Assembly: GCA_019703815.1 (NCBI GenBank)
Contig: AP023052.1
Coordinates: 1,488,001-1,552,000 of the forward strand
DNA: 64,000 nucleotides
From: Thaumasiovibrio occultus
Lineage (GTDB): Bacteria > Pseudomonadota > Gammaproteobacteria > Enterobacterales > Vibrionaceae
Reading direction: 5' to 3'
Shown here in pieces: positions 1 to 7,666 of the stretch. Under the pieces are notes generated by a model. The model ran no database searches. It saw only the letters and a program-made list of their open reading frames with translations, and had not been told where the DNA came from. The translations under genes were made by a program, and so were the position numbers. Numbering within the stretch: position 1 is the stretch's first letter; each line of letters begins with the position of its first letter.

Positions 1-186
1 CAGGGCCCAGAATAGACAGCCAAGAAACAACAGATGCGACAGTGCTTGTAACCAAAGCGGCACTGTGACGAAAGTGACGAAAACAAAGTCCATCACCAAC
101 GGATCAAAGTTGAAAGCAAACAGCACTGCCATACTGTGAATAAACGCGAGCGAAAAGACGATTATTTTAAGGCTTTTATTGAGCAT
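1..186 (-). CDS. Membrane protein, 3' part cut by window edge
   Basis: An open frame starts at an ATG at 186 and runs off the left edge without a stop, giving 62 residues. The product is strongly hydrophobic: a short basic start (MLNKSLK), then a stretch rich in V, F, L and A, a short polar spacer (NFDP), and a second hydrophobic stretch with W and L. It is therefore an integral membrane protein with at least two membrane segments. I do not recognise the family from this fragment. The LysE-type gene just upstream on the same strand ends at 208, so the two may be co-transcribed. Confidence 0.5.
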   Translation of the reverse strand, partial: MLNKSLKIIVFSLAFIHSMAVLFAFNFDPLVMDFVFVTFVTVPLWLQALSHLLFLGCLFWAL

Positions 187-207
187 TGACCGTTCCTTGG
201 TATTGAA

Positions 208-840
208 TTAGCGGTTTAACGACATCAGGGGATGAAATAATTCTTTTGCATAGTACGTGCCGCTGGCAATGGATACAACCAGCAGAAAGAGACCGGCGCA
301 AAAATGAAACACTGTGTGAAAGCGCTGTAGCGAATTGCAGCTGCAAAGCATGATGTAAAGTGATAATACTGCTAGATCTAAAACGATCCATATGAGCGAG
401 AGCACTAATACGCTTGAATTAAAATGTGGGGTTATATTAATAAACTGCGGGAACAGCGCGACAAAGAAAAGAATGTCTTTGGGGTTTGAAATGCCAACAA
501 GAAAGCCTTGCGTAAAGCGATTGAAGCTGAGGGGAGGTGTAGCAGGAGTTCCAATCGTTTGATGACGTAAACTGCTGACAGCACAAAAGCACAGGTATAT
601 CGCGCCCATGAGTCCTGCTAAATTGAGAAACGTTACAGGTAGGTTAAGTAAGCCAAGCAGTATCATACAAGCCAGTGCCATTAAATAAAGCGACGCGATA
701 TGCGTACCCAATAACACAGTAAAAGCGGCTTTACTGCCATGCTGTATTGCCGAAGAAATGATTAACCCGAACACCGGTCCTGGGGTCAGCAATAATAATA
801 GAACAGAGAACGTATAAGCGTAGAGTAGAGATATATTCAT
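208..840 (-). CDS. LysE/RhtB family amino-acid exporter
   Basis: The 210-residue length and five to six hydrophobic segments fit the LysE/RhtB family of inner-membrane exporters for amino acids and related metabolites. The family hallmark is seen near the N-terminus: LLLLTPGPVFGLIISSAIQHG, the TPGP...G region of RhtB-like proteins, followed by G.HIASL. A second typical motif, GFLVGISNPKDILFFVALFPQF, lies about residues 112-133. The gene is divergent from a LysR regulator with about 120 bp between the starts, a common arrangement in which the regulator controls the exporter. The substrate cannot be read from the sequence. Confidence 0.88.
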   Translation of the reverse strand: MNISLLYAYTFSVLLLLLTPGPVFGLIISSAIQHGSKAAFTVLLGTHIASLYLMALACMILLGLLNLPVTFLNLAGLMGAIYLCFCAVSSLRHQTIGTPATPPLSFNRFTQGFLVGISNPKDILFFVALFPQFINITPHFNSSVLVLSLIWIVLDLAVLSLYIMLCSCNSLQRFHTVFHFCAGLFLLVVSIASGTYYAKELFHPLMSLNR

Positions 841-962
841 AGTGTGATGTTATTTGGTGGGTTCCATTGGTATTGGCTAGAGATTATTTCTCAGCAAGGT
901 TGAGTTGAAAAACGGATAATACTCAGGCTAAATGTGATTAAAACTCACAATGGAATAGTGAT

Positions 963-1880
963 ATGAGCTTACCGCCGTTATATGCGTTGCGGGCGTTTGA
1001 ATCAGCGGTACGTACCGGCAGCTTTAGTAAAGCTGCGGCGCAATTAAATCTCACCCCTAGTGCTGTTAGCCGCCATGTCGCCACACTCGAAGCCTGGTTT
1101 GATTGCCAGCTCTTTGTGCGGCGAGGCCCAAAGGTTGAGGTCACGCAGCGAGGCCAGCTGTTAGCGAATCAATTGGACGTGGGGTTTCGCCAGATAGAGC
1201 ATGCGTGTCTGGCGTTGCAGCAGAATACGAAAGAGCTAAGATTAAAAGCGCCGTCGACCTTAACCATGCGCTGGTTACTCGACGCGTTGAACAGTTTTCG
1301 TGAGTCTCACTCAATGCCCGAAGTGTTAATTTCGAGCGTTTGGATGGATAAAGACAGCGTCGACTTTGCCAATGAGCCTTACGATTGCGCCATTTTGCTT
1401 GGTGATGGCAATTTTGGTGCGGGTACCGAGTCGGTGTTGTTGTTTCCTGAGTATCTGATCCCGGTTTGTGCGCCGGAGCATGTCGGACAGGCGCGGGTTG
1501 ATCTCAATGACTGTGAGCTGATCCACCCAACAGCCGATCGTCGAGATTGGCGACGGTGGCTAGCCGCGACCGATCAAGTGGGCTCATTAGATATAGCGCG
1601 GGGTAAGGTGTTCGATACTCTAGAGCAAGGAAATATTGCCGCAATCAGTGGCTATGGGATATCGATTGGCGATTTGTTGTTGAGTTTAGAGGCTATCGCG
1701 AGAGGAGTGCTTAAACTCCCGTTCTCACAAGGGGTCATAACCGGAGACGCCTACTATTTGGTATGGCCGACCGCGACCAGTTGCAAGAGCAACATTGAAC
1801 TACTACATCGTTGGCTGAACGACAGAGTGCCTGCCGACATCCCTGACGGCGTAACGATTTTACCTGCGTCTAGCTACTAA
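963..1880 (+). CDS. LysR family transcriptional regulator (GcvA-like)
   Basis: This 305-residue protein has the classic LysR layout: an N-terminal winged helix-turn-helix (about residues 4-63, with LPPLYALRAFESAVRTGSF, KAAAQLNLTPSAVSRHV and LEAWFDCQLFVRRG), then a linker helix and a periplasmic-binding-like effector domain. The opening 'PPLYALRAFE' and 'LTPSAVSRHV' resemble the GcvA/AmpR subgroup. It lies head to head with the LysE-type exporter gene, so that exporter is the most likely target, by inference from context. No distinct T-N11-A operator was fixed by eye in the 122-bp gap. Confidence 0.9.
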   Translation: MSLPPLYALRAFESAVRTGSFSKAAAQLNLTPSAVSRHVATLEAWFDCQLFVRRGPKVEVTQRGQLLANQLDVGFRQIEHACLALQQNTKELRLKAPSTLTMRWLLDALNSFRESHSMPEVLISSVWMDKDSVDFANEPYDCAILLGDGNFGAGTESVLLFPEYLIPVCAPEHVGQARVDLNDCELIHPTADRRDWRRWLAATDQVGSLDIARGKVFDTLEQGNIAAISGYGISIGDLLLSLEAIARGVLKLPFSQGVITGDAYYLVWPTATSCKSNIELLHRWLNDRVPADIPDGVTILPASSY

Positions 1881-1981
1881 AAATGGCTAGCTAGGTAAAT
1901 GGTACTGTACAGGCTAATTGTATTGGTACAGGTGGGTATTATCAGTTCAGGAAATAAAAACGATGCTCCGTGCGTTTTCGC

Positions 1982-2380
1982 TTACTGTGTTAACCAGTTT
2001 AGCGCCGAATCTCGGTCGGCGAACGATTGCATTTCACCACTGATAAACCAACTGCCAATTTGGGCAGCCATCGTTTGCCAGTTTTTATCCCCGTAGATCG
2101 CTACTTTATCGATGTTGAAATCCAGTGTGGCCCCGAGCTTAAAGTCATCCCATGCAGCGCGAAGTTCCCAGCCGGAAAACTCACTTATATCGACTAACAT
2201 TTTTATCTTCGCTGTATCAACAGCGCTCAAGGCGGAATCCAACAGTGGTGTCAGCGCAACATAATCTTGATGGGTGAGTTTGCCTTTTACCTTGAACGTC
2301 AAGATAAATTTGGCATCGATACGCTCTAATCCAATCGTAATACCGTGACCTTCTTTGCCTTGGGATACGTGACCGTTCAT
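1982..2380 (-). CDS. STAS/SpoIIAA-like protein
   Basis: A 132-residue cytosolic protein of the SpoIIAA-like (STAS/SEC14-like) family found in many proteobacteria. The pattern supports it: FILTFKVKGKLTHQDYVALTP, then KIKMLVDISEFSGWELRAAW, then DKVAIYGDKNWQTMAAQIG and a C-terminal FADRDSALNWL. I chose the ATG at 2380, not the upstream in-frame start near 2470, because it is preceded by a strong GAGGTGG ribosome-binding site with good spacing, and the extra 30 residues do not look like the family. The biochemical role of the family is not settled. Confidence 0.75.
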   Translation of the reverse strand: MNGHVSQGKEGHGITIGLERIDAKFILTFKVKGKLTHQDYVALTPLLDSALSAVDTAKIKMLVDISEFSGWELRAAWDDFKLGATLDFNIDKVAIYGDKNWQTMAAQIGSWFISGEMQSFADRDSALNWLTQ

Positions 2381-2587
2381 ATTTTCCACCTCGTTTGTCT
2401 GCGCGAAACACTGGAATAACTGTTTTAGCCTAGATGAACTTGCTGCGATCTGGTTGAAGTCAATCGTCAATTGTTGCGCGTTTTGCGCAGTGATTTGCTA
2501 GCTTGCTCCAAATCTGAAAGTTCAGGCTAGCTTTTGTCGAAGTGGTGCGTTGTAGTCAGACGTTGTATCGATCAATTCGGAACGATA

Positions 2588-3238
2588 ATGGAATACAAGA
2601 CGACAGGTTGTGCGCGGGCCGAACACCCAGAGTTTGTTCTGTGTGTCGACGACCCAACAGTGCCACAAGCGGATATAAAGCACATTATTCACTATCTCGA
2701 AAGTAGCGTGATGAAAGGGACGCGCTATTTTGAGGGTCAACATGTTCAAATCGGGTTTATGTTGTTAAAGGTCGCGAAAGACGGTGATTGCTTGCGTTTG
2801 TTTGAGCCCAAGTTGAAATCGATGCCGCTGGAGTTCATTAATTCCGTCTCCTTGACGCTGAAGTTTTTGCGCCAACAGTTGGATACGGTGCTGAGTGTTG
2901 AAGGGCAGCATACACCGGTATTTTGCTGGGTACAGGAGAGCATCATTATCAGTAAGAACGCGCTGTTATCGCAGGAAATCTGTTTAACGCGGGAAGAAAA
3001 GGAAGCGCACCATTCCGGCTGGTTTTTACGGGATATGAACGAGCAAGAGGTGTCTGACATCGAGCAGATGTCACTGTTTGACTTTGCTGGACGGCGACCT
3101 GATTTGGTCAAATACTTGGCCTTGCCTGTGGGTATGGATGTGATCACGCCCAAAGGGACGAGACCGCGGATCCTGCAGGGACAAATGTCTTGCAAAATTA
3201 TCGATGGATCCTATCTCGATAAGCTTTACACCAGATGA
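2588..3238 (+). CDS. Hypothetical protein with Imm33/DUF2185-like C-terminal region
   Basis: The reading frame can begin at TTG 2534, but the ATG at 2588 (216 residues) looks better: GGAAC lies upstream and the peptide then begins MEYKTTG. No signal peptide or membrane segment is seen. Residues about 125-200 contain IIISKNALLS, then LTREEKEAHHSGWFL, and finally RRPDLVKYLALPVG. This resembles the order of motifs in the Imm33/DUF2185 family (SK..L, REE, SGW, P.L..LL..P.G), many of which are predicted immunity proteins. No toxin gene is adjacent. The family assignment is tentative and the function unknown. Confidence 0.55.
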   Translation: MEYKTTGCARAEHPEFVLCVDDPTVPQADIKHIIHYLESSVMKGTRYFEGQHVQIGFMLLKVAKDGDCLRLFEPKLKSMPLEFINSVSLTLKFLRQQLDTVLSVEGQHTPVFCWVQESIIISKNALLSQEICLTREEKEAHHSGWFLRDMNEQEVSDIEQMSLFDFAGRRPDLVKYLALPVGMDVITPKGTRPRILQGQMSCKIIDGSYLDKLYTR

Positions 3239-3268
3239 GGTTGCTCGCGCATGCGGGCATAGAAGGGC

Positions 3269-3589
3269 TTAGTCTTGTGCTGTCAGCACCCGATAACGAA
3301 TAAAATAAAGCTGTGTCTGCGCAGGATAAATCCGGCGAATAATCCACTTTAGTAAAAACACAAACGGCAAGTTTTCTGCTTTGGCATGTTGGCGGTTAAG
3401 AGAATCAAATGTAACCGGTTCAACGGCCAAAATTTCGAGTTGGCAAATAAGTTCACCGTCTTCAAGCTGGCGCGCTTCGACACGTTGCCCCGCCACATAA
3501 TGGCTTTCCGATGCATCGCGCAATGTGGCCGTTTTATCTCCTGATTTCACTTGCTTTGCTAAACGCTTAAAAAAGGTCAGAGTTTCCAT
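3269..3589 (-). CDS. yqfB: YqfB-like N4-acetylcytidine amidohydrolase (ASCH domain)
   Basis: A 106-residue ASCH-domain protein very like E. coli YqfB, which hydrolyses N4-acetylcytidine to cytidine. The shared signature is GDKTATLRDASESHY near the N-terminus, followed by QLEDGELICQLEI, FDSLNRQHAKAENL and IRRIYPAQTQLYFI. Lys19 and Thr22 (chosen start) match the positions of the YqfB catalytic Lys and Thr. I chose the ATG at 3589 because GGTGGGA precedes it and the length then matches the family (103 residues in E. coli). A longer frame starts at 3613. Confidence 0.85.
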   Translation of the reverse strand: METLTFFKRLAKQVKSGDKTATLRDASESHYVAGQRVEARQLEDGELICQLEILAVEPVTFDSLNRQHAKAENLPFVFLLKWIIRRIYPAQTQLYFIRYRVLTAQD

Positions 3590-3732
3590 CAATCCCACCG
3601 GCTTGCGCCTCAACGCTTCAATACCAGAGCAGTGTGGCGATGTGACGTTTAGCGGGCAAATTATACCGCTCGGTTTGCGAACAAACGCATGTGCTGTGCG
3701 TTATTTTGGATAATGCAGATAACTTATCGGCT

Positions 3733-3760
3733 ACGTAAAAAGGCGAGCATTTCGCTCGCC
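3733..3760 (-). terminator. Rho-independent terminator of the PEBP gene
   Basis: A 7-bp GC-rich stem (GGCGAGC/GCTCGCC, 3742-3760) with a 5-nt loop is followed, on the minus strand, by TTTTT. It lies just past the stop of the PEBP-family gene at 3789. Confidence 0.75.
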
Positions 3761-3788
3761 AGTTAAATGGAGTGTTCACTGCTCGCGC

Positions 3789-4406
3789 TTAGTCTCTTTG
3801 ATATAAAGCTTCGATGGTGCTGCTGGCAATGGTGTGGGCGTTAATCATGTAGCCAGTCAGCGCGCCAGATGGATCGCTAGGAAGATCTAGCTTGTCGACC
3901 GATAATGCATGAACCGTGAACTGATAATGGTGAACGCCATTCCCTTTGGGTGGACACGCGCCGCCAAAGCCTTGGATGCCGTAGTCATTGACGATTTGCG
4001 TACTGCCGACAGGCATCCCCGCGCCATCAACAGTGCCTGCGCCAGATTGGAGTGTGTTGGTCGTTACGGGAATGTTCACCACTTGCCAGTGCCACCAACC
4101 GCTGCCTGTTGGTGCATCGGGATCGTATGCGGTGATCGCGAAGCTTTTGGTGTCGGCTGGCGCATTTTCCCAAGTGAGATGAGGTGAAAAGTCGTCACCG
4201 CTGCAGCCAAAACCATTGAACTCTTGCGCGCTGCTCATAAACTCACCTTGGGCAATATCGTGACTGCTTAGGGTAAATCCGTCAGCCAAACTTGGGCTCG
4301 CCCAAAGCAGGGCAAAGAGTGCGCCTGATGTCGCGAGTGCAGTTAACTTTGGTGATTTCGTTGTGACGAGAGTTGCCCGCTGTGACTTCGTACCGTGATT
4401 AAGCAT
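3789..4406 (-). CDS. YbhB/YbcL family PEBP-like protein, exported
   Basis: The 205-residue product has an N-terminal hydrophobic stretch ending ALLWASPSLA before DGFTL, which looks like a signal peptide with a long N-region, so a periplasmic location is likely. The mature part is a phosphatidylethanolamine-binding (Raf kinase inhibitor-like) domain: YDPDAPTGSGWWHWQVVNIP matches the DPDAP..HW ligand-site motif, and GIQGFGGACPPKGNGVHHY matches the second motif (GGPCPP..HRY). Bacterial members have no well-settled role. It reads alone on this strand, with its own terminator. Confidence 0.88.
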   Translation of the reverse strand: MLNHGTKSQRATLVTTKSPKLTALATSGALFALLWASPSLADGFTLSSHDIAQGEFMSSAQEFNGFGCSGDDFSPHLTWENAPADTKSFAITAYDPDAPTGSGWWHWQVVNIPVTTNTLQSGAGTVDGAGMPVGSTQIVNDYGIQGFGGACPPKGNGVHHYQFTVHALSVDKLDLPSDPSGALTGYMINAHTIASSTIEALYQRD

Positions 4407-4574
4407 AATTTCCCTCTGTGCTATTGCTTAAGTGAGAGCCTAGTTTACGGCTTCACAACACGGCAAATTAGCACCAAAGCCTTCACTTTTTCGCCCTGAA
4501 CCGTCACTTTGACTTCGTTGAATTGCTCGTTGAATCGCACAGTGCCAAGGTTATCGGTGCTCGGTATAGTGGGT

Positions 4575-5378
4575 TCAGATAAGCTGAGTTTTTCGCAGTG
4601 CACTGGGCGTTAGGCCAAAGTGGCGTTTAAACCTATCGGTGAAACGGGAAGGTGATTGATAGCCACATTTTTCGCTGATCGCGCCCATAGGGAGCCGAGT
4701 AGTTTGTAGTAAGTGCAATGCCAAACCGAGACGCGCGTTATCTTTGATCTCTTGTACGCTACTCGCTTCGAGCTTGAGTTTGCGGCGCAATGTGGATTCA
4801 CTCATCGCCAACGCTGAGCAGATCTGTTGGTTCGTCAGTTCAAACTGCTCTGCGGCGATGAACATATCGTGGATCTGATCGGTTAGACGAGGTGTTGCCA
4901 GTAAGCCTAAGATCTCGCCGTGGCCAAGTTCAGCCAATAAGGTGAGGAGTTCGCGCTTTCTTAGGGAGAGAATTGTCGGCGATGCCCAGAGTGACGCCTC
5001 AACAAACTGATGCAAACAGTGATTAAGCGTAGGGCAAGCGCGGCCAATATAGTGGTCGTTTTCGCTAACGGCGTTAACTTGCAAACCATCGAAATCCGCA
5101 TGTTCAAACTCAATCAACAAGGCCAAATAGTTGCTGTTAGCGGGGATATTACGCATGTTTATCGACGAGCTTGCGGGTAAGAAAATAAACTCACCAAACG
5201 GACAGGTGATCTTATCTTTGGGCCCCAAGGTCTTGCTACCGCTCAACACCATAATAAATAGCGGTTTGGCAATGGGTACATTGCGTAACACTTGCTCTTT
5301 TACCGAGGTGTAAACACTAAACGGCAGCGGGATATCGCGTGTTAACGCATGTTGGATTGAGTTGACGAGATGTTGCAT
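4575..5378 (-). CDS. AraC family transcriptional regulator
   Basis: A 267-residue regulator with an N-terminal cupin-like sensing region (about 1-130, including GPKDKITCPFGEFIFLPA) and a C-terminal double helix-turn-helix (about 165-262). The latter shows LTNQQICSALAMSESTLRRKL and MGAISEKCGYQSPSRFTDRFK followed by HFGLTPSALR, the standard AraC/XylS signature. It starts 18 bp after the small gene at 5397-5798 and probably shares its transcript. The target genes and ligand cannot be inferred. Confidence 0.9.
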   Translation of the reverse strand: MQHLVNSIQHALTRDIPLPFSVYTSVKEQVLRNVPIAKPLFIMVLSGSKTLGPKDKITCPFGEFIFLPASSSINMRNIPANSNYLALLIEFEHADFDGLQVNAVSENDHYIGRACPTLNHCLHQFVEASLWASPTILSLRKRELLTLLAELGHGEILGLLATPRLTDQIHDMFIAAEQFELTNQQICSALAMSESTLRRKLKLEASSVQEIKDNARLGLALHLLQTTRLPMGAISEKCGYQSPSRFTDRFKRHFGLTPSALRKTQLI

Positions 5379-5396
5379 ACCACTCCTTGGCTGCGG

Positions 5397-5798
5397 CTAG
5401 TCGCTGTTTGCTTGAGCATCTAAGAGTAAAACTAAATCTTGCACAGTTTCAATCGTTGCCACAGTCAAATTAGTGGTTGAAGCGTCGATACCAAGTGTAT
5501 TGGCGATATCACCATAAAGCTCTTCAAGATCGTCGGTATCCATCTGATATGTATCGTCAAAGCTATCAAACGCACTGACGGGAAAAGGGCGATTGAGCCA
5601 TTGCTGGGTTGCCTCAAATACCGCATTGATAACAGCAGGCGAAAGAGTTCTAGAGGGAGAATGCGTGGCGAGCTCTTCGGTAAAGCTTGATAGACTCGGC
5701 TTTCCCCGCTGATGAGCGATACGTTGTAACTTTCTATAGTGCCGCCAGACGACAATCGCGATCATTCCAGCGAGCGCAGCGATAAGATAAATAGGCAT
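5397..5798 (-). CDS. Hypothetical membrane-anchored protein with ACP-like C-terminus
   Basis: A 133-residue protein with one N-terminal membrane segment (about residues 3-18, YLIAALAGMIAIVVW) followed by basic residues, so the rest probably faces the cytoplasm. The C-terminal 50 residues (TDDLEELYGDIANTLGID..., ending ATIETVQDLVLLL) look like the last helices of an acyl-carrier-like fold, as in DUF1493 proteins. There is no DSL serine: Asp-Asp-Leu stands where the phosphopantetheine site would be. The resemblance is a pattern judgement only. It sits directly upstream of the AraC regulator. Confidence 0.55.
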   Translation of the reverse strand: MPIYLIAALAGMIAIVVWRHYRKLQRIAHQRGKPSLSSFTEELATHSPSRTLSPAVINAVFEATQQWLNRPFPVSAFDSFDDTYQMDTDDLEELYGDIANTLGIDASTTNLTVATIETVQDLVLLLDAQANSD

Positions 5799-6172
5799 GT
5801 GTCGGTGTTCGGTATCCTTTATCGGTTCTTAGTCGTAGCACAGGCTTAGTGCACTATAACTTTTTGGGTTTGTGCCAAATAAATAATCAAAACAACGCAT
5901 AATTTAAAAGTAACGGTTTCATACCCCAAAAGTTGATGTTGTGATTGTCGAGGTGAGGCTCGGAAAGTCGAAAGTCATCACGCGTTGAAATCTATTGTCG
6001 AGTTACTCTAATACACGATGGGTTTAAGCCAAGAGCAGTTTTTTTGCCACGAGCGATTTGCGCCAACTTGCTCGCAAAAGCGGGGCGAAAGATGATGAAA
6101 TTGTCATAGGCGGCGACCTAATAGCGTTCGATAAAGGCTATTTAACAATCACAAAGAAAGGATCAGAATCGA
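5799..6172. other. Intergenic region, nothing firm
   Basis: About 370 bp between a small hypothetical gene and the end of the RND operon. No convincing gene, hairpin terminator or operator was found. A stretch at about 6020-6240 reads openly on the plus strand but lacks a start codon and runs into the 3' end of the outer-membrane factor gene. Confidence 0.4.
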
Positions 6173-7666
6173 TTACTCTTCCGTTTTATCTTCAAGCCCT
6201 TCGATGCCCGAATACATGTCACTGGTGAGTGGCACGGGCACGTCGGTTTCGACCCAACCTGCGCCGAGTGCTTTATACAGGGTGACGATGTTGAGTTGGG
6301 CATTGAGCTCGGTTGAAATTAAGGTTTGTTGTGCGGTGTAGTAGGAGCGCTGAGAATCTAACACATTGAAGTAGTCATCAACCCCTTCACGAAACCGCAG
6401 CTCGGATAAGCGAAAGCTCTCTTGATAGGCATCGACCAGCATTTTCTGTCCAGCTATTTGATCGTCAAAGGTAGCCTGATTAATCAATGCGTCGGCCACT
6501 TCTTGAAACGCGGTTTGGATGGTTCGCTCGTAGTTATTGAGCGCGAGTTTTTGATCGGTAACGGCAATATCTAAACTCCGACCGCGTTCGCCACCGTCAA
6601 AAATCGGCAAGCTAATGGTCGGGATAAAACTCCACGCTCGGCTGCTGCCTGAAAACAGATCATCGAAATCCGTACTCGCCAAGCCACCCGTTGTCGTCAA
6701 AGCAATGGTAGGGAAATACGCCGCGCGCGCGGCGCCAATATTGGCATTGGCGGCAGCGAGTTGATATTCCGCTTGAAGTACATCGGGGCGGTTGATCAAC
6801 ACCGCAGAGGGTAAATCCGCAGCCAGCGCAGGAAAGGCTATGGGTGCGTCGCCGCTGGGCAGGAGCGCGTCAGAAAAGGGTGAGCCAACCAAAGTCTTAA
6901 GCGCATTGATGTCGACGTTTACTTGACTGGTAAAGCGCGCCACATCCACTTTAGCGGTGGCGACGGTGGTTTGGGCTTGCGCCAAATCTAACCCCGACGA
7001 TACGCCGTTCTCAAAACTAATATTGGTTAAACGCAAAGAGGCTTGCTGAGAATCGAAGGTTTCTTGCGCTAAGGCCAGCAAGCGCAGATCAGATTCGAGG
7101 GTGAGATAAGCTTGGATCACGTTCGCGATCAGGCTGATCTGTACATTGCGACGACCTTCGACGGTAGCGAGATAATTTTCCAATGCCTGTTGCTCTAAGC
7201 TGTAAATTCGACCCCAAAAATCAATCTCATAGTTGTTGAAGCCGACATTGAGGCTTTGCTGGCGCGAAATCGCCGAATTACCGTTATTGCTGTTTTCGGA
7301 GATACGCTGATTTTGGCTGCCCCCTTGGATCAAAATGTCGGGATAGCGGGTGCTGCGCTGCAATCCCAGTTGCGCTTCTGCCCGCACCACATTGTAAAGG
7401 GCTTCGCGTAAATCGCGGTTATTGGCAAGCGCCAGCTCAATCAGCTCGGCCAGCTTTTCATCGGTGACAAATTCACGCCAGTCACTGACCGAAGCAATGG
7501 TGGCGGGATCGGCCAGCGAATTCTGTGAAGCATGGATTTGGGGCCATTGATCTTCAACCGGCAAAGCGGGGCGCGAATAGGTGGGAATAAAATTAACGCA
7601 GCCAGACAACAGGCTTGTGATAACCAGCGCAGAGCCGAGTTGAGTGCGGGCGAAAAGGCGTGTCAT
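6173..7666 (-). CDS. NodT/OprM family efflux outer-membrane lipoprotein
   Basis: The 497-residue product has an N-terminal lipoprotein signal (ITSLLSGC lipobox, Cys at about 23), followed by the typical GP-like start '[14 protein letters not shown]'. Two repeats of the TolC/OprM type follow, with hallmarks [41 protein letters not shown] and [10 protein letters not shown]. It would form the trimeric channel of the efflux pump in the outer membrane. Its start overlaps the stop of the pump gene by 4 bp, so it is translationally coupled and last in the operon. Confidence 0.93.
   Translation of the reverse strand: MTRLFARTQLGSALVITSLLSGCVNFIPTYSRPALPVEDQWPQIHASQNSLADPATIASVSDWREFVTDEKLAELIELALANNRDLREALYNVVRAEAQLGLQRSTRYPDILIQGGSQNQRISENSNNGNSAISRQQSLNVGFNNYEIDFWGRIYSLEQQALENYLATVEGRRNVQISLIANVIQAYLTLESDLRLLALAQETFDSQQASLRLTNISFENGVSSGLDLAQAQTTVATAKVDVARFTSQVNVDINALKTLVGSPFSDALLPSGDAPIAFPALAADLPSAVLINRPDVLQAEYQLAAANANIGAARAAYFPTIALTTTGGLASTDFDDLFSGSSRAWSFIPTISLPIFDGGERGRSLDIAVTDQKLALNNYERTIQTAFQEVADALINQATFDDQIAGQKMLVDAYQESFRLSELRFREGVDDYFNVLDSQRSYYTAQQTLISTELNAQLNIVTLYKALGAGWVETDVPVPLTSDMYSGIEGLEDKTEE

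Noticed and set aside
4440-4575. Short minus-strand frame after the AraC gene (reads VRFNEQFNEVKVTVQGEKVK)
   Set aside because: It looks somewhat protein-like but has no convincing start and is under 50 residues. It could be a remnant; not called.
6026-6240. Open plus-strand stretch with a protein-like reading (GGDLIAFDKGYLTITKK)
   Set aside because: No start codon follows the upstream TAA, and the last third overlaps the 3' end of the outer-membrane factor gene. Possibly chance or a gene remnant.
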